From Pocillopora verrucosa (taxonomy: Eukaryota > Cnidaria > Anthozoa > Scleractinia > Pocilloporidae), in NCBI RefSeq assembly GCF_036669915.1, contig NC_089320.1:725245-789244 (forward strand): 64,000 nt of DNA. Direction: 5' to 3'. Position numbers and translations under genes: made by a program. Shown piece by piece: positions 48,516 to 59,739 of this stretch (positions within the stretch are counted from its first letter, which is position 1; each line of letters begins with the position of its first letter). The notes beneath the pieces were generated by a model, which was given only the letters and a program-made list of their open reading frames with translations, searched no databases and had not been told where the DNA came from.

Positions 48516-49008
48516 CGCGTCTTGATGAGCCCACGACGGCAGCAGTCTGTCCTTCACAAAGGGAAATAATTCTGCAAGGACAAAAATTTTGTTTTACGTA
48601 ATCTACCACTTAGTGGAAAGTACTTATATTGGCGAGAAGCTTTTATGCACTGGAAAACAACGCCTGTCATGCTAAACTTGGAGTAACGATTTCACTCAAA
48701 ACTTATAAACTGAGTTCAACGTACTGAAAATTTTCAAAATGTTTAAATCAGTTCTTTTTTCCATAGCCTTCTCATTTTCGTTTTGAACGTTCGTAACTAA
48801 TTTTCTGTTCCGGGGAAAAATACCTGACGAGTCCACTGGCCAAATCGGTCAAGAAAAGTTAGCTAATTTGCAAGCAATAATCGTATTCAAGAGAAGATTT
48901 ACTTTATATTTACAGCGTGCTTACGTCTAAGATTCCAGAAATAAAATTGCTTCAATAGTCAGGAAGGCAGAAAGAAAAGCATAGAGAACAATGCTAGAGA
49001 GATGAGAT

Positions 49009-49072
49009 ACACACAAAAACAAAACCAAAAAACAAAAACAAAAACAAAACAAAAACAAAATAAACACAAAAC
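49009..49072 (+). repeat. AAAAC-type simple repeat
   Basis: Imperfect tandem aaaac and aaaaac units over about 60 bases. Confidence 0.8.
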
Positions 49073-50187
49073 AAGTTCTAGTCACTCTCTCACACGCGGA
49101 CTAGAATAAACAGTGGATCGCTGTATTCTTCTCTTACCTTATTTAAGAAGCCCTCTGCTGGTGAGAGATCCTCAAATGACTTCTTCTTTCGAACGAGTGG
49201 TTTTATTGCCAACACCCATTTATAATTTATATTCAAAAAGCCATTTCAAGATTCCGAAAACACGCATGGCTTCCAATTTTAAGTTCCAGTAATGGACAAG
49301 CAAACAAACTCCCTCTTTTGGCAGTGATACAAGAATAATGAATGAAGAATGAATATTTAATGAAAGCATAAAAAAGGAAAAAAATACGAAGGTTTATGTA
49401 GTCTCATAGAGGAAATCAGAAACGAGGAGATAAAAATGCAATACTATATTTCTCTTTACGACTCTTTTTTTCTCTTCCCCCTATATTTCTTAAATAATGA
49501 ATAAAAAGCTCTGTGATTTCGCTTGAGAAAATCGCGAGAAAAAAAAAAGCTGAAAGCTTTTTCCTACGAAGCCTCTTGTTTGTCAACAATTGAATTTAGA
49601 CTGTAATTAGGCTGGTTGTTAATCAAATAAAGAAAATGACATAGTTGGTGGTATAATGTAAAGAAAAAGATATTTTGAGCTCATGTAAAAGAATTATCTA
49701 TATGTGTTGTTTTGAGTCAAGGTTGAGGGGATACTTTCACTTGGTTCCCTCGATTGAAAGTATACTTGGTCTTATGTCCAAAATCGACAAAATATCTCTC
49801 CTTTAAACGAAAAAGAAGGAAAGGGAAAGAGCGAAGAAAAGCGTTTTTTCTCGTTTAAATCTACAGAAGGTGAATCAGTAGGTTTCTCCGCAGTTTTCTC
49901 AATATCATAAACTAAATAACGAATCTTGAAGTTTTAACTCTTTCACCGGATGACCCTAAAAAATATCAATCAACAGTTCCCTAGTGTGGTTTGTTTGTTT
50001 GTTTGTTTTGCTCTCGGTGTGATGAAGTCATAGGTAATATTATGATTTTTCGCATTTTTCCAATTGAGTTGACGGTTAACAACATTATTTTCAAAAGCTT
50101 TAACTGCTCGTCAAAAGAATACGCGTAAACGAGATTAAACAGGGCTGTAGCCGATTAAGAGAACAAGATTCCTTAATATAACGAAAT

Positions 50188-50221
50188 GCATTTACTCACT
50201 CCATTAGGAGTGAGTAAATGC
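50188..50221. repeat. Perfect 15-bp hairpin
   Basis: gcatttactcactcc, a 4-base spacer (atta), then its exact reverse complement. No T-run follows and no gene ends here. Confidence 0.85.
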
Positions 50222-51217
50222 TTGATGAATAAATACTTAATGAAACATAACGGTTTAATGGCTTTAAGTAGCAAAAAGAGATATGGCAAATATTCCAAAC
50301 TCAGTTTTTTAACTACCTGGGCTGCATTATACGGCCAAATAGAATGTCAACATTGGGGAGTGCAGCAATCGTAGTCGAACAAAGCCCTGCGATAATGGAA
50401 AGCAAAGCGGAATCTAAAGAGTAACAGCGAAAAAAAAAAAAAAAAAAAAGAAATCATAAAATCAAAAAGGAAAAATCATTGAATAAAATGAAGGTAAACA
50501 CTGCTAAGATAATTTCTAATGGAAGTTTGCCCTTTTCAACATTCCAAAATTTCGTAAATCGTGAAAGGGACAAATTTAGTTCAATGAAATATTCATCATG
50601 GGCACCTGCTGAGTCACTATTTGCTGTCGCTAGTAGTAAGAATATCTATGACTGTTTGTTTGCTTTAACTTTTTAAAAAGGAAGTGATATCATAGTGAAT
50701 ACCTTGCTGTAATCGTAGAGGAAAGGTGGCTTGTTGGAGGATATTAAGGTGACGAAGGGTTAAGTATGCAATTCAAAATGTGTGAGGGGCTTCGTGAACT
50801 GAGGGTCAAGAAGACAAAATTGATCCAAAAGGAGAGTAAAACATTTTTCTTAACCTTTTGTTCAATGCATTCTAAGCATGAGCTGCCTTATACATTTGTT
50901 TGGGTGAAGGTGGGAGGGAAAAGAGGATGGCTCATGAATTAGGCCCATTGGATACCCTTTTCATGGCAAAACCAGAGTGCGAACATCTAAGGGAAAAAAA
51001 ACCCTCCGTTTCAGTCTAATGGGACCTATTCGAGCCAATGGCATAGCTATTCCCACGTTATCTCTTGGTTTTGTGTTTTGTGTACATCGTCTTGAATCTA
51101 GATGCAGTGCGCGATAGCAGTGTCAAATGTTTTGGAACAGTAAGCCTTTTGAACCAGGATCTATCGCAAAGCTTTTCAACTGAATCTGAAAAAAATGGAT
51201 CACAGATGACATCAAAA

Positions 51218-51482
51218 GAAAAAAAAAACAAAAAACGGAAAAAAAAACAAAAAACGGAAAAAAAAACAAAAAACGGAAAAAAAAACAAAAAACGGGAAAA
51301 AAAACAAAAAACGGAAAAAAAAACAAAAAACGGAAAAAAAAACAAAAAACGGAAAAAAAAACAAAAAACGGAAAAAAAAACAAAAAACGGAAAAAAAAAC
51401 AAAAAACGGAAAAAAAAACAAAAAACGGAAAAAAAAACAAAAAACGGAAAAAAAAACAAAAACAAACAAACAAACAAACAAG
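51218..51482 (+). repeat. 19-bp tandem array, 12 copies
   Basis: The unit cggaaaaaaaaacaaaaaa repeats with exact 19-base spacing: the c of cgg falls at 51236, 51255, 51274 and so on to 51445. One copy has gggaaaa instead of ggaaaaa. A short (AAAC)n tail follows. All frames stay open because the unit lacks stops, which gives long but meaningless Lys-rich or Phe-rich frames. Confidence 0.95.
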
Positions 51483-53834
51483 GGCAAGAGGCAGAACAAG
51501 AACCGTTTTGAACACACATTGCATTAGAATGATGTACAGTGGATATACGGCACCCTTAATACAAAGGACTCATGAGGTATTAGGACTTTAAACTATAGTT
51601 CGAACAGATATAAGCACATAAAAACCATTGTTGTTGGCAAAGGGAGCTAAATTTGAATTTTTTTTGCATCTGTATTAGTGAATGCAGATGCAAATGTTTA
51701 ATCCGAATCAAGACTTGCCTCTCGTTACCAAATTGTGATCCCGAAAAAGGAGACTGTTCCGTAGGTAAGTCCACCCTAAAGCGAAAAAAGGAAATATTAC
51801 GGTCACCTAAAGGTTTCGAAATGGGTTCAAACGCGATGTGTTATGGCTATCATGAAAGCGCAATCAAAAAGGGCAGCTAAGTATTTCTGAAGAAAGAGAG
51901 GGTATTCCTACGAAGCGTTAGTCACATTAGCCTAGAGATATTCATTGAGAGATTCATTAAGATATTCAGAGAGAAAAATGGAGAGAGAGAATCGAGCCTC
52001 AAATACAATTGCAATGATTCCTTGTAAGAGAAGATGGATTTTATTTTTGGGAAAATATCGTTGGTCATTTCCTAAACTGAACGTTTCCGTCGACTTCAAC
52101 AATAAAATGGATGCATAGGCGAATGAAGACAAATTAAAGTAAAAAGGTAATGAAAAAATGAATAAATGAAACAAAAGAATGATTACGATATCAATGGTAC
52201 TATTTTGATGGTGTAATCGCAGAAAATACTCTGTACTTTTAAATTTCTTTTTTCAGTCCACAACTAATATACCACCAAGGTGAATACAATTTCCTCTCTT
52301 GTTTTGAAATTTTAAGTCGACAGCTTCTGTCAGTCACATCAAAGCTCTTCGTCGATGTCATATGACTTTGCTTCATCGTGTAGTCGAATCTCGCTCTATT
52401 TAAGAACAAAACATAAAATATGTATTATGTCTATTCCTCATTGTAACAGGGTTATTTACGATTTATAACATTTATAATTTACAAAAAGATGGGAATTTCA
52501 AAGTCTCGTTTGGATTACGCTGAAAATGTATACTTACAATAAAACTGATGGTACTTAAAACCAATATTTGTTCCTAGACGCCAAGCTTTAGGTAAATTTT
52601 TAACGTAACCCTAATCCTAAGCGAAATAATTTAAAGGATACAAACACAGCAGCTTTCATTTATCAGTTTTCCAAATGTTGTATGCGAAAAACTATTTGAA
52701 CTTACAATCCGCGTTTAATGTTTTACCTTTTGCGCGATTGGTCTAACCGTGTCATGTGACCGAATATACCCCAATTAAAACTGGGAAATATCCTTTTATA
52801 TTCCCCAGCAAATGGTATTCCCTAACTTTCAAACCTTACGTGAATGAAATCCTTCGTTTAAAATTTAATTCAAAATAAGAGTTTTTTTTTTTGGTTGTTG
52901 TTGTTTTGGTTGCAGAAGAAAGGACATTGTTCTTAAAGTCTTCGCACAGAACACTGAAAAATAAAATTCTCACACACCAAAGAGTAGGCTGTTTGTAAAA
53001 ATTTTGTCCCGCGCGTTGCAAATATATATCAAGGATGATAATCATCTAGATTTGTCCTTGGACACCATCTGACCTCAACGTTTACAAACTGCTCGCTTCT
53101 CGGAAGATGTAATTTTCCGCGGACAAATATCTAAGCATTTTTTCGCGCCAAACAGTGGCCATGGTTTATATTTTTTCCGTGTGGCCCAACGGATAAAACG
53201 TTTCGTTAAAGTCTACTGAGAAGAATTGAGATCATCTCACTCTTTCCCTTTTTTTCATGGAAAACTATGACCTATTGAGACAATTACATGCGTTATACAT
53301 CTTAGCCTATTTCCGGCTGTTCTCTTAATTACACTGACTGAGTTATTGCCGGTTGTACAATGCGTCATACAAACCCATATCAATTAAAACATCCGTTTCC
53401 GCAGTTTAATACGCGCAAAAAACGTCTTATAAAATCGATGGGCCTACAAAACCTAATTAAGGACTTCAGCGAGCCACAGGAAAGTCACGTTCATAGCTGT
53501 ATATCATTTTACATATGTCCGTTTATCACTTCAGTACTTACCTTTTGACAGAGAAGGCAACTAAGCGACTTCTTCTCTTATTTTGGTTAGCCCATTTTTA
53601 AAAACCGGTTGTAAGACTATTGGAAACTTGTTTCTTTCTTCTTGTAGGCGCAAACACTAATACTTCTCTATCATGCTCAAATTATTCGGTAACTTTTATC
53701 TTTCATTTATCTGTGCAAGACCTATTCCATTATTAAAATATATTTTGAGTTCAAAGAATAAATAGAAGCGCAGATGATTTATATCCGAACGTTCTTGGTG
53801 TATACAAAACATAAAAACCAAACAAAAAATTTAC

Positions 53835-54029
53835 CTTTGAGGGGTCCAATGAATGACTCCGTCTTCTCCTACACCTACCAAACCAGCAAGGAGGGCGGTC
53901 GCCTCTATTCTTTCTTCTTTTGTCGATGTTGCTTCTCTCGTCGGCTATCATAGAATTTCCTCGGTTCTCTAAACTCCAGCTCATCTTCCAAATCAACGCA
54001 CATAGAAAACACAGAACGGCAAGACGCAT
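53835..54029 (-). CDS. Secreted Cys-loop peptide precursor 8 (CWFGRC), exon 1
   Basis: ATG at 54029, 65 codons; an in-frame TTG four codons upstream is less likely. The signal peptide is MRLAVLCFLCALIWKMSWS. The propeptide (LENRGNSMIADERSNIDK) carries RRK before NRGDRPPCWFGRCRRRRSHS. The ring has four residues (W-F-G-R) between Cys, with RRRR directly after, an efficient convertase site. The donor AAG/GTAAAT follows LDPSK in phase 0, the same sequence as in precursor 7. The core lacks the C-G start of the other loops, so homology rests on layout. A minus-strand acceptor at 52954-52956 would add CSVRRL and a stop (low confidence). TATA box at 54125-54132. Confidence 0.7.
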
Positions 54030-54124
54030 AATTGAACACAACTACAAATATTGACTCTGGCCGACAGAATGACCTATAATCCTGCGAAGGTTCTATAACT
54101 CTCATAAAACATTGAATAACAGCT

Positions 54125-54132
54125 CTTATATA
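54125..54132 (-). promoter_or_regulatory. TATA box of precursor 8
   Basis: TATATAAG on the minus strand, about 100 bases before the ATG at 54029. Confidence 0.6.
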
Positions 54133-54139
54133 CCTTAAA

Positions 54140-57090
54140 TTACAACATTAATCAACGCACGGTGAATTAAGAGCATTTTGAAAGCGGCGAATACCAGCGG
54201 GAATTGGCTCGTTTAGAAGAAGACGCGTTTAATTTATTATTTTCGTGGGTACAGTGAGAGCTATACCAGAGAAGTACCACCTGTTCCCTTTGATAAATCG
54301 TACCTCCAGAGTGTTAAACACTCTCGTACCGACAATGAGAGTAATTTACTTCGGCAAGCAATGCTCTTTAATTAAAAGAACTCTGTTTCTCCCGCCAGAT
54401 CACGTACAGAAGGGAGAACTTTTGCCAGACCAAATTTAGACTTTACTTGTAATAATTGTTGATTAATAAAGGGAACTTTTCAGTATCTACATACATTGAT
54501 TTGAAAATAGTTCAGGTCAACAAGATATTTACTTTTTATTTGGATAACCATTCCTTTGTTTAATTTCAACTGCTTCCTATTCATTTTGAACTCCTCTAAA
54601 TCGTTTTTTTTTTATCGTCTGGGATGTTAATTCATAGATTGCTGGTAAACAGATGAAATTTAACCTGGTTAATGAAGGACTCTATGGTGAAGCAACCAAA
54701 AAAACCAAAAAAAACTGACATGTATGTTCTAGAGTAAAGCACTTGTTACAATGAAAATTTTACTGAGGACAAATAACCCTAAATACTTGTTCTTTATCAA
54801 AAAGTGACGCCCGTGAAGGCGAATAGGCGAACACCAAAATTTGCGAAAGAAAAGCTACAGGGAATTTCAAGGTCTATTGCAGAGATTTTGCCGCAGTTAT
54901 CAGCAGGTAATTATCAAATCTTGTCTTTGTTTTCAAGACTGAGTGGTGATCAAGAAAAAATTTCAAACAAATCATAGTCGTACGAGACGAGATGTTTTTC
55001 TTCCTCGTGGCCATTCAGAGCAATAACAACATGTCAATCAGTTCTCCTGTTTAAAGCCGAAAATGAGAGGAACCGGTTGTCATTTAGACAACCTCAGTAG
55101 AATCTGCCTAATCTCACTCCTTTCCTCTGGGTAAACGAGGCAATGAATAAACTTAATGGTGAATACACATACTGTTCATTGTTGTCATCTCGCAAATCTC
55201 TTCATTTCTAGTTAATTTTTATGGCATATTTTTATCCTTTAAGCGCACTGGCCAAAGAAATTTGCTCTACTCACGTATCCGGTTCTTGACGTAATGGCGC
55301 TCGATGAACGCGAGCAGTGTTTAAGGAAAACATCAATTAAAATTTATTTGTCTCAATAACTTGAAAGGTCAATCAGGAAAAGCACGCACTCTGATTGTAT
55401 CTTATAAAAAACTGACTGATAATACAAAAATAATTCAACTATATCTCGCAAGGGTATCACTCTACAGTGATTCAACTTTGAAACTAGTGGCTCTCGACCC
55501 TAAAAATAACACAGGACTTTGTTGTTGGCTGATTACACCCAATCCAATTTCCTTTCTTGTTTGCATTTATTGAAATGGACGTTGAAGGTATGGAATCCAT
55601 TTAAATAAATATTTATTTTTAGCAGAATTACTGACAAACCATTCCGTGAGAAACCAAGTATATATAAAGACTTGAATCAACGCCAAAATTATAGGAAAAT
55701 AGATATCGTCAAAAAAGAGAATATTTCGATATGTTTAGCGCTTTTCATTTCGAGATCCAAGCGTGGTCGCAGTCATTCGAATGTTGTAATGAACATCTTA
55801 TGCTATGGTAGATTGGAGGAAATTATCCCATTTAATTCAAGACACAATGGACAGATTCTGCGAAAGTAAGTGGGACACGATGGTTGGCCGCTTGGGGGTA
55901 CTTGATGGGGCGGTGTTGCCTCCCCCCTCACCCCCCCCCTCCCAGCCGATATTCTCTCTTTAGGGCTCTGGAGCTAGTCATATGATTGATAAGAGGGTTA
56001 CTGACTGATAAGTAGACCTCGATGGAGTTTACCAGTAGCCGTTTAACAGCGACAAAATTTAGTCGTTTGGCGTAAAAATTAACAAAGTTGTAGTCGTAAA
56101 AAAATTAATGATAAAAATAATTCCCTTAACTGTAATGGAAAGAAATTAAGATAAGCAAACTTTTAAACGTTAGCCGTAAAAGTCATCACACCAATGAAAC
56201 CCTCTGATAATAATGTTTTCCTATACGAGTAGATACACATCAATGTCAAGTTGATTTGTATCAATAGTGTAACCTGGTAATCTTGAATAGCTTCTCTTCT
56301 ATTGGATTACTATTATCATTTGCTTTGCGTCGTGACTTAGAGGTGGGCCGGTGATAAGAACTCAATTGTAGCTGATTTATCGAGACTCAGAACGTAAGTA
56401 CATTTTTTTAAAGCGATAACTTTTATTGTGTTCACATGAATTTTACTACCATAAGTTAATTTGAAGATCTTTTAGTTTTTTAATACTTTGCTTTCTTTCA
56501 TTAGTTGTTAGTTCTGAAGACCATCGATACTTGATATTTTCCAAAATGTTGTTAAACAATATGAAGACTTAGACTTGACATCCAGTAAACAAATATAGTA
56601 GATAGTGAAACGGCAATCTGGAATGAGAAGGAGAAAGAAAAGGGAAAATTCTGCGTATAAATAAGATTTCAGTGTTCAGGAGGAGGGGTGGGGTAAGTAT
56701 GTTGAAAGGCTAGAGGGGTTGGTTGTGTAATGAACTACAGTTTTAAAACCTTAAATGAAATTTTATTCTTATAGTAAGCACAGCGAGACTATGGCGAAAC
56801 GTTCGGCATAAGGTTATCTCCTGATGGCTGATTTTCAGCGCCATTTTGGAACAAAGAAATCCTATTCCTTCTAGTCAGCAATATAATGATAAGGAAAAAT
56901 CAAAAATAAGAAACAACAACAACAAAAATATGTACATAAAGAAGGAAAGAAACCATTGCAACAATAGAAAAAAAGAAAAACTGGCGACTCCTTCATGGTA
57001 CCTCCTGCCTAGAAAAAACAATATTGTAGGGTAGCTTTCTTGTTGATCGGTAATAACATGAATTTTTGCTTACCTGTTTTAGAGGTTTCT
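54140..57090. other. AT-rich intergenic stretch
   Basis: Includes a C-rich run at 55921-55943. No gene is supported. Confidence 0.4.
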
Positions 57091-57095
57091 TTAAA

Positions 57096-57522
57096 TTACG
57101 ATTGGAAGTCGTCTTTCCAATGTTTTAACGTCCTTGCTTCTGCTGGTGGTATGTCGATATCCTCTTTGCTGGTGATTTGGAAATCTTGCAGCTCCTCTTT
57201 GAAATGTGGTCGAGCCTGCAAAAATTCAGATAAGCGTCACTACATTTATGTCTACGAGTAAACATAAATCCTGATAAAGGATAAAATAATAATGTCTACA
57301 AGAAATCTTGACTGGAAAGAGAGGAGACTTCTACCACATTCTTAAATTCCTGCGGACTGGCAACATGAACATCTTGCTTGAAAGCTGCTGAATCAGCCAC
57401 TATTGCTGGGATAAAGACTTTGAAAATAGATGATAGAAGATCATTCGACTTTACTAAATAGTCATCGATATCTATTCGTGTGTATGGAGTAATATTCGTA
57501 TGCAACTGATAGACAGTTGGAG
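57096..57522 (-). CDS. Unrecognised gene, last two exons
   Basis: The exon 57522-57335 follows gatttacgtctcaacag and reads PTVYQLHTNITPYTRIDIDD, then YLVKSNDLLSSIFKVFIPAI and VHVASPQEFKNV. The exon 57215-57096 follows a strong acceptor (cttatctgaatttttgcag) and reads ARPHFKEELQDFQITSKEDI, IPPAEARTL and KHWKDDFQS, then TAA. A GTAGAA donor after KNV would join them in phase 0. Without splicing, the first exon would end 12 codons on at TAG. Composition is typical of coding sequence. No family is recognised and earlier exons were not found; a phase-1 donor is needed upstream. Confidence 0.42.
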
Positions 57523-57529
57523 CTGTTGA

Positions 57530-59350
57530 GACGTAAATCAGTCAGGAAAGAGGCCGATCAATGTCAGTCGGCTGCTGATGTAAGAAATTACCTCGTCATT
57601 AAAGTTTTGTGTCCAATTACACTCAGTCAATTTTTAAAAATATATTTGAATTAACTGATCGATTTTCTTCCTTTACCCCAGCCTAATTCTTCAATTTTGG
57701 TTGGTTAAACCTCATTCAAATCCCTTTGTAATTTGCATCTATTCGAGACCGTTGAAGTTAAGTTTGAAATCTTTTGAAAAATGAACCTTCGATTTTAATC
57801 GAAAAGCCATTCTTTGAGTAAACCAAGTTTAAATGAAAATCGTATTCATCTCGGTAATATATGTCTGACCGATATCTTACAACCAACCTTTAGCAACCAT
57901 CCTTGTGATTGCTTACGCCAAAAAAACGGTACTCTTTCCGCCTGGCTGATTTCAGTTCAATGCAATTAACTGTTTTGTTTGAGTAATGCAAATAAAAATC
58001 CCGCCCATGAGGCGCCATTTACCACTCAGGAACCTTTCTTTCACCAACTGTTTGGTTGTTTAATCGTTATCTTATCCAAGCTTTAGGCCTAAGATTCCTT
58101 TTTTTCTCTCAGTAAATGGATTATTTTTAATTTTCAGAAAACACTTGTAAGATAGCTTGCAACTACCTAAATTAAAACAGAACTTCTAGTCGCTGAATGG
58201 ACTGCAATATCCTTCAATAATAGTTTCATAAAAATTGCTCCTACTTGTTTGTTATGTAAATATCGCCCTCACTTCTCTTGATGTGTCAAGCGTAAGCGAG
58301 AGTAGATCATTGCCAGTGCGATACTTAATGGAGACAGACAGGTTGTAATTTCGAAATCATAAATGTGTAATAAATATTCGTTTTATTTTTGTCGGAATTT
58401 TTCTAGGCTTCTTGGTCTGTCACGTTGTTATTAGATAATTGAGAAAAGGAGATAATGATAAAAATAAGGGAAGGCTGAGAACTGCTGAACAAAACACTGG
58501 GTGGGAGGGATTTTCAAATCAGCCGCTGAACGTTGCAAATGATGATTAATAATTTGTGCGTTTGGATTAGAATATCAACCATTAGCATATCTTGCCTCTC
58601 GTGAAAGTTTTAATCTCAGCCGAATAAACAATGCCGGGTAAACATTTGTGACTTAGCTGCAAGATCAATAGATCTTATAATTAGCGACTTAATGAGTTCG
58701 GTTGCAAGTGAAAGGATTCAAACTTGTGGTACATGACAGGCGACCGAAGTCAATCGTATTGAAGAAAGAAAGACCAAGTGAAACAGTGTCTGCCGATCCT
58801 ACAAAAACATCTCCTCTCATTAGCATACTGAAAGGATTATCGTACCATCTGTTATACTTTCCACCTTAATTTAGTCAGTGGTTTGAAAAGGATAACAACA
58901 CCCCCTTAATCTAGCCAGAATAGATCAAGTCAACATTCACTTTTGAAATCATCCAATTTATCAAGACGCTGTTTCGTTGATCTGCCTGTAACGAAATTTC
59001 GTTCAAAAGTCAATAGAACGCGACAAAAACTGACAAGCAACGGTAAACAGAAGCTTGGAATTCCAATGGTTGGACGCTAAAGTTCAAAACAGATCTTTTC
59101 AATCCATAGCCAAACTTTTTACCCCTTCGCCCTCATCAACTTTTGTTACTGTTTTAAAGAATCAAGTGTGAAGTCTTTTTTTTTCCACCGAAATGAAATG
59201 ATGGCGATGAAAGGAAATTTGTCGTTGAAATTGTCGCTTGGTGATGTTCGGTGGCCCTAGTCAATTCGTTCAATCACCTTGATCACCTTAAAACATTGCT
59301 AACGGCTAATTCGCGTTAAAGTTTTAAATTGCTCCCAAAAGCATGTCTTA
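57530..59350. other. Stretch upstream of the unrecognised gene
   Basis: It should contain earlier exons of 57096-57522(-) and the terminal exon of precursor 9, but none is convincing. One acceptor near 59142-59146 would give an immediate stop for precursor 9. Confidence 0.3.
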
Positions 59351-59359
59351 ATAGCTTAC

Positions 59360-59584
59360 CCTTTTCATTCCTCTTTTACGGCCGCGGCTTTTAGAACATT
59401 TCCCGCTGTGGCAAACTCTCCATCCGCGCGCCTGTTTCTTCGTGGCCGCGTACTCGTCAATGGCGGCATCTATTTGATGAAAACTGTCTTTTTGTGTCGC
59501 TTTAGCAGTGACTGCCGCAACAATTATCAAAAAAAGAAACATGGTTGAAAAGGAGAATCTTTTGGTTTGTTTAGCGTTTTTCAT
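59360..59584 (-). CDS. Secreted Cys-loop peptide precursor 9 (CHSGKC), exon 1
   Basis: ATG at 59584, 75 codons. A basic N-terminal region (MKNAKQTKRFSFS) precedes the signal core TMFLFLIIVAAVTA. The propeptide (TQKDSFHQIDAAIDEYAATK) ends KKQAR, followed by GWRVCHSGKCSKSRGRKRGM and KR. The ring has four residues (H-S-G-K) between Cys. The peptide is very cationic, with layout like single-disulfide antimicrobial peptides (aromatic residue before, basic residues after the ring). The donor AGG/GTAAGC follows in phase 0. Like precursor 8 it lacks the C-G core. TATA box at 59731-59738. Confidence 0.7.
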
Positions 59585-59730
59585 TTTGATTTCAGGCCTG
59601 ATCTTAGTAAGTCTTCACCACTGTAACCGTTAAAGTCGTTGAAGTTCCAAGCTGAGATCTTTTTTTGACTTTGTTGAAACTTCTCAATGCTCGACCCGAA
59701 ACGTATGAGTGCTTAAGCAGTTGTTATCGG

Positions 59731-59738
59731 TTTATATC
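59731..59738 (-). promoter_or_regulatory. TATA box of precursor 9
   Basis: The minus strand reads acgatataaaccg, about 150 bases before the ATG. The gatataaa core is the same as before precursor 6. Confidence 0.45.
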
Positions 59739-59739
59739 G

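Larger units (their letters stand above)
48560..52930. other. AT-rich intergenic stretch
   Basis: It contains the promoter side of the secreted protein gene (TTTATAAG on the minus strand near 48703), an A-rich (AAAAC)n tract at 49009-49072, a perfect hairpin (50188-50221) and the 19-bp array. No further gene is supported. Confidence 0.4.

Noticed and set aside
51058..51524. Long open frames of 100-153 codons on both strands
   Set aside because: They come from the stop-free 19-bp repeat; composition is only Lys/Asn/Gln or Phe.
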